This document shows, one piece after another, positions 43,333 through 52,300 of a stretch of DNA of 64,000 nucleotides. The position numbers and the translations under genes are program-made. The notes under the pieces were generated by a model, which was not told where the DNA came from, searched no databases, and was given only the letters and a program-made list of their open reading frames with translations. This DNA comes from Salinimicrobium sp035607535 (GTDB lineage: Bacteria > Bacteroidota > Bacteroidia > Flavobacteriales > Flavobacteriaceae), in assembly GCF_035607535.1 (NCBI RefSeq), contig NZ_JAYDZX010000001.1:248001-312000 (forward strand). The letters run 5' to 3'. Position 1 is the first letter of the stretch. Every line of letters begins with the position of its first letter.

Positions 43333-45384
43333 ATGTTAAAGCCTGAAGAAAAAATTACAAGGCACCGCGATTTAAATTGGTTAAGTTTCAACGAAAGAGT
43401 TCTTCAGGAAGCACAAGAAAGCTCCACTCCTTTATATGAGAGGCTAAAATTTCTTGCCATATTCTCTATGAACCTTGATGAATACTTCAGGGTTAGGGTA
43501 TCCCAACTACGGCAAATGAAGCGGGTCGAGAAGAGCATCCGAAAGAAACTCGCTCTAAAACCCAATAAGACGGTAAAAGAGATCCTGAAGGAAGTAAGGG
43601 AACAGCAGGACAGGTTTGGAAGGATATATAGAGAGCAAATAATTCCGGAACTGGAAACAGCAGGGATCCACCTTGTCCACAGGGAAGATTATAACGAAGA
43701 TCAGGAAGAATTTGCACGACGCTACTTCAAGAAGATCAGGAAGTGCATAAATTCCAAGACAGTTGACTTTCCAGAGGGAAGCGATCTTTTTCTGGAAAAC
43801 AATTCCCTTTACTATATGGTCTCTTTTAGGGACAAATCTCAGTTCGGAATCGTGAATATTCCCACAGATGAATGTGGCAGGTTCATCACATTTACTTCAG
43901 AAACAAAGGAGCAAAAAATTACATTTCTGGATGACATTGTAAAAGTGAATATTCCGAAGTTATTTCCTGAAAAGGATATTGAAGGCATCTACCAGATCAA
44001 GCTCTCCCGCGACGCCGAACTGTACATAGACGACGAGATCGATGGCCTACTGGCCGAGAAGATCTATGACTCCTTAAAACAACGTACAGATGGGCAGCCT
44101 ACCCGACTCTTATACGATGCTGAAATGCCTGTTGAAGATCAAACCATTCTCAGGAAAACCCTGAAGCTTGGGAAAATAGATATGATGCCCGGAGGGAAGT
44201 ATCACAATTTTAGTGACTACTTTTCTTTCCCGGATCCTACAGATAATCCTGAACTACACTACGAAGAACTGCCTCCAATAAAACATGCTGTCCTGGAATA
44301 TTCAGATAATTATTTTGAGGACATTGCTAAAAAAGATCAGTCGGTTCATTTTCCATACATGTCTTTTGATTATGTGGAAAGGTTTCTGCAACAAGCTGCC
44401 AATGATGATCTTGTGAGAGAAATCAAGATCTCTATTTACAGGATCGCAGATGAATCTGTAGTGACTTCTGCCCTTCTAAAAGCTCTCAAAAATGGCAAAA
44501 AAGTTACTGTCTTCATAGAAGCCAAAGCGAGATTTGATGAAAAGAACAATATCGACTGGGGGCGTAAATTTGAAGAGGAAGGTGCAAAAGTGATCTATAG
44601 CTACCCTAAGATCAAGGTACATTCGAAGATTTTACTGGTAAGCCGGGAAGAAAATGGAGAAATGAAAGACTACGCCTACATAGGCACAGGCAACTTTAAC
44701 AGTAAAACTTCTAAGATCTATTGTGATCACGCCATATTTACTGCTCATGAAAAGATAACCAGCGAACTTTCACGTGTTTTTCTGGTACTTGAGGGTGAAT
44801 TGATAATTCCGCGGGCAAAGCGGCTCTTAATTTCTCCTTTTTCAACCCGCAAGGTTTTTACCGATATGATACACCGGGAAATTAAGAATGCCAAGCTTGG
44901 TAAAAAAGTGCAGATTCAGGCCAAAATGAACAGCCTGGAAGACAAGGAGATCATTGATCTGCTTTACGACGCCAGTGAGGCCGGGGTGAAGATAAGACTG
45001 TTGGTAAGAGGATTTACCTGCCTGGTCCCCGGAGTAGAAAACCTGAGCAGCAATATATATATGACCAGCATCGTGGATAGGTTCCTGGAGCATGGGCGGA
45101 TGTATATCTTCGAAAATGACGGGAATGAAGAGCTTTACTTTGGAAGTGCAGACTGGATGACCCGGAATCTGGATCGCAGGATAGAAGTAATAGCCCCGGT
45201 ATATGATGAAGATATTGCCAGGGAGTTCAAGGATATCCTCGATATTCAGTTCAGGGATAACGTAAAGGCAAGAATTCAGGATCCTACCGAAACAAATAAC
45301 TTTGTAGAAGCTAAACCCGGAGAACAGAGAATAAGATCCCAATACGAGATCTACAATTACCTAAAGGAAAAGCACGAATCATGA
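43333..45384 (+). CDS. ppk1: polyphosphate kinase 1
   Basis: The 683-residue enzyme makes polyphosphate from ATP. The domain order is N (1-105, 'RDLNWLSFNERVLQEA'), head, and the two phospholipase D-like C domains. The phosphorylated His is His 430 in 'YSYPKIKVHSKILLV', preceded by 'FIEAKARFDEKNNIDWGRKFEEEG' (split by one residue in my alignment). 'AYIGTGNFNSKTSKIYCD' is the other PPK1 signature. Its product stores energy and supports stress and biofilm. The next gene overlaps it by 4 bases. Confidence 0.95.
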   Translation: MLKPEEKITRHRDLNWLSFNERVLQEAQESSTPLYERLKFLAIFSMNLDEYFRVRVSQLRQMKRVEKSIRKKLALKPNKTVKEILKEVREQQDRFGRIYREQIIPELETAGIHLVHREDYNEDQEEFARRYFKKIRKCINSKTVDFPEGSDLFLENNSLYYMVSFRDKSQFGIVNIPTDECGRFITFTSETKEQKITFLDDIVKVNIPKLFPEKDIEGIYQIKLSRDAELYIDDEIDGLLAEKIYDSLKQRTDGQPTRLLYDAEMPVEDQTILRKTLKLGKIDMMPGGKYHNFSDYFSFPDPTDNPELHYEELPPIKHAVLEYSDNYFEDIAKKDQSVHFPYMSFDYVERFLQQAANDDLVREIKISIYRIADESVVTSALLKALKNGKKVTVFIEAKARFDEKNNIDWGRKFEEEGAKVIYSYPKIKVHSKILLVSREENGEMKDYAYIGTGNFNSKTSKIYCDHAIFTAHEKITSELSRVFLVLEGELIIPRAKRLLISPFSTRKVFTDMIHREIKNAKLGKKVQIQAKMNSLEDKEIIDLLYDASEAGVKIRLLVRGFTCLVPGVENLSSNIYMTSIVDRFLEHGRMYIFENDGNEELYFGSADWMTRNLDRRIEVIAPVYDEDIAREFKDILDIQFRDNVKARIQDPTETNNFVEAKPGEQRIRSQYEIYNYLKEKHES

Positions 45385-46229
45385 AAACGATCAAAGTTGG
45401 TGGAGTACCGGAACATTTCAACCTGCCCTGGCATCTGTGCATAGACGATGGCACCTTCAGGAAAAATGGCTTGGATCTAAGCTGGAGAGATTTTCCCGAT
45501 GGTACCGGTGCCATGTGCAAAGCCTTGCGCAATAAAGAAATCGACGCAGCTGTTATTTTAACTGAAGGTATAGTCAAGGATATTCTCCATGGGAACGAGG
45601 CTGTTATAGTGCAGGAATACATTGCCTCTCCCCTTATTTGGGGAATTCACGTGGATGCCGATTCAGATTTCAGAAGTTTTGAAGACCTCAAAGATCAGAA
45701 GGTGGCCATAAGCCGTTATGGCTCAGGGTCACATTTGATGGCCTACGTCAATGCCCGCAACCTGGGTTGGGATACCTCGAGGCTGGAATTTGAGGTTGTA
45801 GGCGATATTGATGGAGCTGTAACAGCTTTAAAAGAAGGAAAAGCCGGATATTTTATGTGGGAACATTTTACAACCAAACCACTGGTGGATAAGGGAGTTT
45901 TTAGAAGAATCGCCGATTGCCCCACACCCTGGTCCTGCTTTGTTATAGCTGTACGAAAAGAGGTCATGGACAAAGAAGCTGCCGGAATTCTGACTATGCT
46001 TAAGGTCCTTAACAAGCTTACTCATAAATTTAAAGCTATACCCAAGATCGAAGTGGCTTTAGCCAATAAATATGATCAAAAGGTGGAAGATATTGAGCAG
46101 TGGTTAAAGATCACGACCTGGAGTCAAAAACAGATCTCTGTCAAAGAAATTCAAAAGGTACAGGAACAGCTAAAAGAGCTCGATCTTATACCCCAAATTA
46201 AAGATAACGCTTACTTTTTACCCCAGTAA
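45381..46229 (+). CDS. cytoplasmic periplasmic-binding-fold protein (SsuA/THI5-like)
   Basis: The 282 residues have the two-lobed binding fold of SsuA/NMT1: 'TIKVGGVPEHFNLPWHLCID', 'DLSWRDFPDGTGAMCKALRNKEIDAA', 'KVAISRYGSGSHLMAYV' and 'GYFMWEHFTTKPLV'. There is no signal peptide, which is unusual for this fold, and no ABC permease or ATPase is nearby. It overlaps ppk1 by 4 bases (ATGA), so the two are coupled. It is perhaps a ligand sensor or a THI5-like enzyme; the ligand is unknown. Confidence 0.75.
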   Translation: MKTIKVGGVPEHFNLPWHLCIDDGTFRKNGLDLSWRDFPDGTGAMCKALRNKEIDAAVILTEGIVKDILHGNEAVIVQEYIASPLIWGIHVDADSDFRSFEDLKDQKVAISRYGSGSHLMAYVNARNLGWDTSRLEFEVVGDIDGAVTALKEGKAGYFMWEHFTTKPLVDKGVFRRIADCPTPWSCFVIAVRKEVMDKEAAGILTMLKVLNKLTHKFKAIPKIEVALANKYDQKVEDIEQWLKITTWSQKQISVKEIQKVQEQLKELDLIPQIKDNAYFLPQ

Positions 46230-46236
46230 AACTACT

Positions 46237-46890
46237 ATGAAAGAACTTAAAATATTGGCATTTTTGACACTCCTTCTTTTTTCTGCGCCTATGCTGGCAC
46301 AGGAACGAGGGGTTGAAGAAAAAACAGACGAAGTTGAAGAAATCACAATAGATCCCGTATTTCAGGAAGAAAGGGTTTTTAGGCGGGATACCACTCTTAG
46401 TGAGGTACATCTCAACGTACTTAACTTACTGGTTTTCGGAGCACTCGATGTTGGTTATGAGCGCCTTATCAACGACCATGCTTCGGCCGGAGTAGAGATC
46501 TTCTCCAAGGTTTTCAATAAGAACGAAGGAGAAGATGTGGACCTTTCCAAAGTTTACGCTAAAGATTTTTCGATCACGGGAAAATTCAAATATTTCTTAC
46601 AGGAAGAAAATACGGCAAGGGGTTACTATGCTGAAGCTTTTGGGATGTTCTCGAACGGAAACAATGAAAAGGAAGTTGAAATAATTGATTCAACCACAGG
46701 AGAACCAAAAACGATTGAAGCCGATCTTGAATATACCGACATTGCGGTAGGAATTGGTGTAGGAGGAAAATTCGTTGCTAAGCAGGGTTTCCTGATTGAC
46801 GTTTCTTTCGGAATTGGAAGAAACTTGTTTGATAAGAACTCTCCCGACATTGTTCTGCTCCCTTCCGTAAATTTGGGATATCGTTTCTAG
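46237..46890 (+). CDS. outer-membrane beta-barrel protein of unknown function
   Basis: The 217 residues start with a signal peptide (to 'PMLAQ', residue 21), then a short acidic linker and alternating hydrophobic strands. It ends in 'SVNLGYRF', the aromatic C-terminus of outer-membrane barrels. 'VLNLLVFGALDVGYERLINDH' matches the DUF3575-like opening. It begins 7 bases after the binding-fold gene and likely shares its transcript with ppk1. Its stop abuts the convergent ung gene. Confidence 0.75.
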   Translation: MKELKILAFLTLLLFSAPMLAQERGVEEKTDEVEEITIDPVFQEERVFRRDTTLSEVHLNVLNLLVFGALDVGYERLINDHASAGVEIFSKVFNKNEGEDVDLSKVYAKDFSITGKFKYFLQEENTARGYYAEAFGMFSNGNNEKEVEIIDSTTGEPKTIEADLEYTDIAVGIGVGGKFVAKQGFLIDVSFGIGRNLFDKNSPDIVLLPSVNLGYRF

Positions 46891-47556
46891 CTACCACTCA
46901 ATCGGTTTTTTTCCAATCGATTTTAAATAATTATTGGCCTTGCTGAAGTGTTTATTTCCAAACCAATAGCCGCGGTTAGCAGCCAGGGGGGATGGATGTC
47001 CGCTTGTTAGCACGAGGTGCTTATTGGAATCTATTTTCCGTCCTTTTTTTTGAGCGGGACCACCCCATAGCATAAAGACCAGGTTTTCCCTTTCATTAGA
47101 AAGAGTGGAAACTACCGCATCTGTAAATTTCTCCCAACCTTTTCCCTGGTGAGAACCCGCCTCTTTTGCTCTTACCGTGAGAGTGGCATTGAGCATTAGT
47201 ACTCCCTGCTCTGCCCAGTGTTTCAAATTGCCGTGATCTGGCACCGGTTTTCCCAGATCATCTTTGATCTCCCTGAAAATGTTAACCAGCGAAGGTGGAA
47301 CTTTTACATTGGGTTGTACAGAGAAACATAAGCCATGCGCCTGCCCGTAACCATGATATGGATCCTGCCCCAGGATCACGACCTTGGTCTCTTCAAAAGG
47401 AGAAAATTCAAAGGCCTTAAAAATATTATCGGGATGGGGAAAGCATTCTTTACTTTTGTATTCTTCAGTTACAAATTCAAGAAGTTCCTTAAAATACGGC
47501 TTCTCAAGCTCATGATTTAACTTTTTTTTCCAACTGGGGCTTATGTCAAAGGTCAT
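46891..47556 (-). CDS. ung: uracil-DNA glycosylase
   Basis: This 221-residue family 1 UDG removes uracil from DNA (base excision repair). The catalytic Asp 65 lies in 'LGQDPYHGYGQAHGL' and the second motif is His 187 in 'GHPSPLAANRG'. The ATG at 47556 is used; the longer TTG start at 47583 falls inside the -7 promoter box. The promoter reaches into the first codons of mutS2 on the opposite strand, a compact divergent arrangement of two DNA-maintenance genes. Confidence 0.96.
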   Translation of the reverse strand: MTFDISPSWKKKLNHELEKPYFKELLEFVTEEYKSKECFPHPDNIFKAFEFSPFEETKVVILGQDPYHGYGQAHGLCFSVQPNVKVPPSLVNIFREIKDDLGKPVPDHGNLKHWAEQGVLMLNATLTVRAKEAGSHQGKGWEKFTDAVVSTLSNERENLVFMLWGGPAQKKGRKIDSNKHLVLTSGHPSPLAANRGYWFGNKHFSKANNYLKSIGKKPIEW

Positions 47557-47580
47557 AATATTAAGTAAATTGCGGTTTCC

Positions 47581-47609
47581 CAAAAATAGGGAAATTTTAT
47601 ATGATCAAA
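47581..47609 (-). promoter_or_regulatory. ung promoter overlapping the mutS2 start
   Basis: On the minus strand TTTG (47606-47609), 17 bases and TATTTTTG (47581-47588) match the consensus exactly. The upstream box lies inside codons 2-3 of mutS2, so start-site use on one strand may affect the other. Confidence 0.6.
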
Positions 47610-49772
47610 ATTACAGCTAAGACTCTTCAAGACCTGGAATTCCCTACAGTTTGCCAGCAGGTTAGCCGGTTCACCGTAACAGGTCCCGGTAAGGATAAAG
47701 CTTTAGAAATTAAACCCTACCCCAGCTACGACAAAACAGTATTTGCTCTTCGGCAAACCAATGAGTATGTCTCTTCCTACCAGCAGGAAAGCCGGATTCC
47801 CAATCATGGCTTTGACGCCATAGATCAGGAAATAAAGTTTCTGGGAATTGAAGGGACACATCTTGAAGCTACCGGTTTTAGGAAAATTGGTGCGCTTTCA
47901 GAAACTGCAAATATCCTTATCAGGTTCTTTGAAAAGTTTGAAGAGGTCTACCCGTGTCTTAACAAAACGGCTTCAGAAGTAGAATATACTCCTGTAATTC
48001 TTGACAGGATCAATAGTGTAATTGATCGTTTTGGGGAGGTGAAAGATGACGCCTCTCCCCTGCTTCAGGAAACAAGAAGAAAAATAGGACGTGTAAAAGG
48101 GCAAATTAATACCAGCTTTGGAAGTGCTCTAACCCATTACAACAACCTGGGTTACCTGGATGAGATACGGGAGACGGTGGTAGACAATATCAGGGTTCTG
48201 GCTGTCTCGGCCATGCATCGTCGCAAGGTCAAGGGCGGAATTTTAGGGAATTCTAAAACCGGAAGTATAGTCTATATTCAGCCGGAGGCGACTTATAATT
48301 TTACCAGGGAACTCAATAATCTGGAGTACGAGGAAAAAGAAGAGATCAAAAAGATCCTGAAAGAGCTCACCAACTTCATTCGTCCCTATCGCCCGCTATT
48401 AATAGATTATCAGGATTTCCTCAGCGATATTGATGTGATAGCGGCAAAGGCAAAATATGGGATGGAAATGAATGCCGTCATGCCGAGGATCTCAAAAGAC
48501 AGGGAGATGGAACTTATCGATGCCTACCATCCTTTACTTTTGTTGACCAACAGGAAACAGAACAAGAAGACATTTCCGCAGACCATCGAGCTGAATAGGG
48601 AGCGGCGCATCATTGTCATATCGGGACCTAATGCCGGCGGAAAAAGTATTACCCTTAAAACAGTAGGGCTTTTACAGATCATGGTCCAGAGCGGCTTACT
48701 TATTCCGGTCCACGAGTACAGCCGGATGTGTCTTTTTACAAGAATACTTACAGATATTGGGGACAATCAAAGCATCGAGAACCACCTGAGTACCTATAGC
48801 TACCGATTAAAAAACATGAATTACTTTCTGAAAAAAGTGAATGACAAAACACTTTTTTTGATAGATGAGTTTGGTACGGGAAGTGACCCTGAATTAGGTG
48901 GTGCCCTGGCTGAAACTTTCCTGGAAGTTTTTTATGAAAAGGAAGCTTTCGGAATTCTCACCACACATTACGCAAACCTAAAAATGCTGGCTAATGAACT
49001 GCCGCATATCATCAACGCCAATATGCTGTTCGATTCCCGCACCCTTGAGCCTCTTTATAAGTTGCACATGGGAGAAGCCGGGAGTTCCTTCACCTTTGAG
49101 GTAGCTCAAAAGAATGGGATTCCATATAGCTTGATCAATCGTTCAAAAAAGAAAGTAGAGCGAGGAAAAATAAGGTTTGACAAGAGTATTGCCGATCTTC
49201 AAAAGGAACGTTCCAAGCTTCAGAAGACTACCACTGCCCTGAAGACCAAGGAGCAGAAAACAGAATCTGAAAAGAAAAAACTGGAAGAGACCAACGCCAG
49301 GATTCAGCAGAAACTGGAGAACTTTCAGGAGTTGTACGACAGTAATCAGCGGCTAATTTATCTGGGGAATAAGATCAATGATATAAGCGAGAAATATTTT
49401 CAGAACAAAAAGAAGAAAGAGCTTGTAGGGGAATTTCTCAAGATCGTGGAAATGGAAAATTCCAAGCGTAAAAAAGTCACGGCCAAAGAGAAAAAGGTAG
49501 AGAAGGCAAAAGAAAAGAAGGTGATGCAGGAAGCCGAAAAGAAGGTTGAGGAGATCAGGAAGAAGAAAAAAGAAAAACAGGAAAAAGAAAAAAAAGAAGA
49601 AGTTGCAAAGCCAAAGCCCGTATTAAAAGTGGGTGACCGCGTAAGGATGCAGGATGGCAAAGCCGTTGGAAGCATTGACAGCATTGAGAAAGGAAATGCC
49701 AAAGTGAATTATGGCATTTTTACCACCTCCGTCTCTGTAGATCAACTGGAACTGGTGCAGCGAAAAAAATAA
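47601..49772 (+). CDS. MutS2-family ATPase without Smr domain
   Basis: The 723 residues cover the MutS2 lever/clamp region (1-330) and the ABC ATPase (331-530): Walker A 'SGPNAGGKSIT' (341-351) and Walker B 'LIDEFGTGSDPELGGALAE'. A long Lys/Glu-rich coiled coil (about 530-660) is followed by a small KOW-like end, 'VGDRVRMQDGKAVGSI'. The C-terminal Smr nuclease domain of classical MutS2 is absent, so the protein ends at about 723 instead of about 780. MutS2 suppresses recombination and rescues collided ribosomes in some bacteria. Without Smr it can act only through ATPase-driven clamping. Confidence 0.9.
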   Translation: MIKITAKTLQDLEFPTVCQQVSRFTVTGPGKDKALEIKPYPSYDKTVFALRQTNEYVSSYQQESRIPNHGFDAIDQEIKFLGIEGTHLEATGFRKIGALSETANILIRFFEKFEEVYPCLNKTASEVEYTPVILDRINSVIDRFGEVKDDASPLLQETRRKIGRVKGQINTSFGSALTHYNNLGYLDEIRETVVDNIRVLAVSAMHRRKVKGGILGNSKTGSIVYIQPEATYNFTRELNNLEYEEKEEIKKILKELTNFIRPYRPLLIDYQDFLSDIDVIAAKAKYGMEMNAVMPRISKDREMELIDAYHPLLLLTNRKQNKKTFPQTIELNRERRIIVISGPNAGGKSITLKTVGLLQIMVQSGLLIPVHEYSRMCLFTRILTDIGDNQSIENHLSTYSYRLKNMNYFLKKVNDKTLFLIDEFGTGSDPELGGALAETFLEVFYEKEAFGILTTHYANLKMLANELPHIINANMLFDSRTLEPLYKLHMGEAGSSFTFEVAQKNGIPYSLINRSKKKVERGKIRFDKSIADLQKERSKLQKTTTALKTKEQKTESEKKKLEETNARIQQKLENFQELYDSNQRLIYLGNKINDISEKYFQNKKKKELVGEFLKIVEMENSKRKKVTAKEKKVEKAKEKKVMQEAEKKVEEIRKKKKEKQEKEKKEEVAKPKPVLKVGDRVRMQDGKAVGSIDSIEKGNAKVNYGIFTTSVSVDQLELVQRKK

Positions 49773-49786
49773 AAAAAGAAAAAGCT

Positions 49787-50200
49787 ATGGTTAATTTTCC
49801 CGAGAATAAAAAGATCATTCTCTTTGATGGCGTTTGTAATCTTTGCAACGATGCCATACAGAAGATCATTAAAAATGACAAAAAAGATCTGTTTCGTTTT
49901 GCACACCTTCAAAGTGATCTTGCCCGGCAAATCATCAACGAAAGAGGTATTGACACTGCGAACCTGGAGTCGGTGATCCTTATAGAACCGGGGGTTGCTT
50001 ATTACCACAAGTCTTCTGCAGTGATAGAGATCGCAAAAGATCTTAAAAGTTATTCCTGGCTTAGAATTTTTAAACCCCTTCCTGAAGGTTTTCGGGACAG
50101 TATTTATGAGTTCATTGCCCGTAATCGATACAAGTGGTTTGGCAAAAAAGAAAGCTGCATGATCCCCACTCCCGAACTACAAGCACTTTTCCTGAAATAG
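49787..50200 (+). CDS. DCC-family thiol-disulfide oxidoreductase
   Basis: This 137-residue protein opens with the DCC family motif 'LFDGVCNLCNDAI' (Asp-x-x-Cys-x-x-Cys). Then come 'FRFAHLQSDLARQII', 'VILIEPGVAYYHKSSAVIEI', and 'WFGKKESC'. The family is thioredoxin-like with a predicted redox function. The gene is 14 bases after mutS2 and is probably co-transcribed. Confidence 0.88.
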   Translation: MVNFPENKKIILFDGVCNLCNDAIQKIIKNDKKDLFRFAHLQSDLARQIINERGIDTANLESVILIEPGVAYYHKSSAVIEIAKDLKSYSWLRIFKPLPEGFRDSIYEFIARNRYKWFGKKESCMIPTPELQALFLK

Positions 50201-50241
50201 GTCCCAAAGATGTCATTTTTGAGGCTGCTGATTTGAACCTC

Positions 50242-51396
50242 TTATTTTAGATTACTCAACAGGAACTCAAGTTTGTCATTTGTATTTCTGTTCTCGTTGA
50301 AGGCATGGGTGAAATAAGTATTCTCTTTTGCGAGCCCTTTTTGCTGAAGGCTTTTGATCAATTCTACATCTTCCAGGGCCACTTTTCCCGTAAGTAAGAT
50401 TCCCATGTCTTTTCCTGAAGAAAAGTAGTCATAGATCTTTTTAAGCCCCGGCAGGTACTGGTGATCTTTGGTAAAACCTCCACCTCTGTGGGCTCGTAGA
50501 GTGATCAACCAGGAAGTTTCCCGGTCCAGTTTATACTGGCTAAATAACAGATCAAAAGTATCGCTGAAGCTGTAACCTTTAATAAGACTATCGGCAGCCA
50601 ATACGCGGTAGGCAAGTTCCTTCACTCTTTTAAGGCTAAGGCTGTCACTCATGTATTCGCTAAAGATGCCCAGTCCAACCTGGGTAGAATAATTGTTGGC
50701 AAAACCGTTCGAGAAGATCCTGAGTGGTTGATCCAGTCCATTGAAGGTGGTAAGCATGTTTACCCCTATCTCATGGTTCGATAAGATCTTGAGATCATTG
50801 TCACTGAACTTGCGATTCTTCTTCACTACCAGCTCCCGGGAATTCAAAGCCATCGCAGCCCCTGTAATGCTATTACTTTGCCTCACCTTGAACCTGAACG
50901 GATATTGCTCCCCAAACGCCTGAAAATATGCCTGTGCCTGATCTGCGTTATATCTTGGCACCATTTCTTCGGCATCTTCCTCTTTGTGAAAATGCAGGAT
51001 GAATTTCGCATTTTTGACATCCTTTTCTGTAGGAGTTCCAAAGACGCGAAGGGAGTTGTAGAAAAATTTCTTGTCTTTTCCCACTGTAGCCACACATTGC
51101 ACCAATCCCGAATATTCGTAGATGGTATCGTGGTAGAGCTTGTAAATATCTTCATCGGGAATATCCTCCAACCGCTGACTGAAGAATTGCCTCTGTAAGG
51201 TGTAAGGATCAAATTTCAATTTCCTGTACTTGAAGACCGGATCTTCAGAAAATTTGGATGCAAAGAACCGCTTCTTCTCCTGCTCGATATTGAGAGGATT
51301 CAGATAATTCAGCACGTCAATCTCCCTCACCAGGCGGTCGAGGTTTTGATCGATCTGCAATAAAGTCTTGTAGTAGTCGCGGGTTTTATCGGTCAT
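50242..51396 (-). CDS. QEGLA-family (DUF1704) metalloprotease homologue, metal site eroded
   Basis: The 384 residues match the flavohemoglobin expression-modulating QEGLA-motif family (DUF1704), related to the tubulin tyrosine carboxypeptidase MATCAP. The expected HExxxH is HEIGVN (208-213), so the second metal His is Asn 213. The expected TQEGLA is TQVGLG, so the ligand Glu is Val 240. 'RAHRGGGFTKDHQYL' and the helical C-terminus are intact. Family fold and signature surroundings are preserved, so this is a catalytically dead paralogue or a protein with another function rather than random decay. Codons AAC and GTT were checked in the DNA. Confidence 0.82.
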   Translation of the reverse strand: MTDKTRDYYKTLLQIDQNLDRLVREIDVLNYLNPLNIEQEKKRFFASKFSEDPVFKYRKLKFDPYTLQRQFFSQRLEDIPDEDIYKLYHDTIYEYSGLVQCVATVGKDKKFFYNSLRVFGTPTEKDVKNAKFILHFHKEEDAEEMVPRYNADQAQAYFQAFGEQYPFRFKVRQSNSITGAAMALNSRELVVKKNRKFSDNDLKILSNHEIGVNMLTTFNGLDQPLRIFSNGFANNYSTQVGLGIFSEYMSDSLSLKRVKELAYRVLAADSLIKGYSFSDTFDLLFSQYKLDRETSWLITLRAHRGGGFTKDHQYLPGLKKIYDYFSSGKDMGILLTGKVALEDVELIKSLQQKGLAKENTYFTHAFNENRNTNDKLEFLLSNLK

Positions 51397-51453
51397 TGCT
51401 GAAGAGTTTAAACGGTCCAGAATTTATCGCGCGCAAATACAAGGATTTCTTCC

Positions 51454-51637
51454 AAGCTTTGCAAGCTTTAGAGGGTAAAAATGAAAAGAAATTGGTTTGA
51501 GCCTTACAGGCTTTACCACAAGAAATACTTTTTCAAAGTGTAGTACTACGTGAAGATAAAAAAAGCTGTGAGCATTGAACTATATCCCCGAGCAACGCTC
51601 CGGGATATTAGGTTAATTCCAGCCTGTAAGGCTGGAA
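51454..51637. repeat. palindrome cluster downstream of the RAYT gene
   Basis: Short inverted repeats: AAGCTT-TGC-AAGCTT (51454-51468), AGCCT-TAC-AGGCT (51500-51512), an imperfect CCCCGAGC-AAC-GCTCCGGG (51586-51604) and TTCCAGCC-TGTAA-GGCTGGAA (51617-51637). The cluster lies on the 3' side of the transposase gene and recurs at 52746-52888. It fits a REP/BIME-like flank; the 270-base gap 51397-51666 has no gene. Confidence 0.7.
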
Positions 51638-51666
51638 TAGATTAAAATACTATTCCAGGCGGTCTT

Positions 51667-52119
51667 TTACTGTTTCCAAAAGTATTCTTCACTAAAATTT
51701 TCCATCTCATACTTTACCATAAATTCTTTCACTTCTTCTTTAAAGGTTTTTACTTTATGATGTTCTTTTTGGTTATGAATATATTTCTTGACAGCGTCAA
51801 TGCCGGACTGACTAACAGAAAAAGCAGCATAGCCAGGTTGCCATGAAAATGATCGGCACCCCTCCTGCTTCATCATTTTTGATGAACTCTTTTTTACTTC
51901 TTCAACAACATCTGCCAAAGCATAATTTTTGGAAAGCTGAAATAGAATATGAAGGTGATCGGGCATGGAATTTATTGCAAGAGCGGGAGATTGGAGATTT
52001 GAAAGGATGCCGCTAATATATTTTTGCAATGTTTCTTCAAATTTCGCAACAATAAATGGGTGACGATCTTTTGTAGAAAAAATTAGATGTACGTACAGTT
52101 TAGATAAGGATTGTCCCAT
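51667..52119 (-). CDS. REP-associated tyrosine transposase (RAYT)
   Basis: The 150-residue Y1-type transposase has 'KLYVHLIFSTKDRHPFI' at the start, the HUH motif 'MPDHLHILFQLS' (His-Leu-His) and the catalytic Tyr in 'VKKYIHNQKEHH'. This is the core of IS200-like TnpA_REP proteins that nick single-stranded palindromes. It lacks TnpB and classical IS ends but is flanked by palindromes on both sides, as RAYT genes are. It is intact, with no internal stop or frameshift. Confidence 0.9.
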   Translation of the reverse strand: MGQSLSKLYVHLIFSTKDRHPFIVAKFEETLQKYISGILSNLQSPALAINSMPDHLHILFQLSKNYALADVVEEVKKSSSKMMKQEGCRSFSWQPGYAAFSVSQSGIDAVKKYIHNQKEHHKVKTFKEEVKEFMVKYEMENFSEEYFWKQ

Positions 52120-52183
52120 AGTTCTGGATTGAGAGGGGGACAGAAGAAAGATAGGTAATTAAATATTTTTTGCCAAGTTTTTT

Positions 52184-52265
52184 GAGCCTTACAGGCTCCT
52201 ATTATTGGTGGATTTTGCATCCCGGGGCGGTGCCCCGGGTTGTAAAATTGAAGCCTTACAGGCTT
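52184..52265. repeat. palindromes upstream of the RAYT gene
   Basis: GAGCCT-TAC-AGGCTC (52184-52198), CCCGGGGC-GGT-GCCCCGGG (52221-52239) and AAGCCT-TAC-AGGCTT (52251-52265). The last matches the AAGCCT hairpins at 52746 and 53023, and its flank GTTGTAAnAT recurs there. Confidence 0.7.
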
Positions 52266-52300
52266 TACCACAAGAAAATTCTTTTTCGAAGTGTACTACA

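Noticed and set aside
44842..45342. 166-residue minus-strand frame inside ppk1
   Set aside because: Antisense to the conserved PPK1 C domain; no sequence signature of its own.
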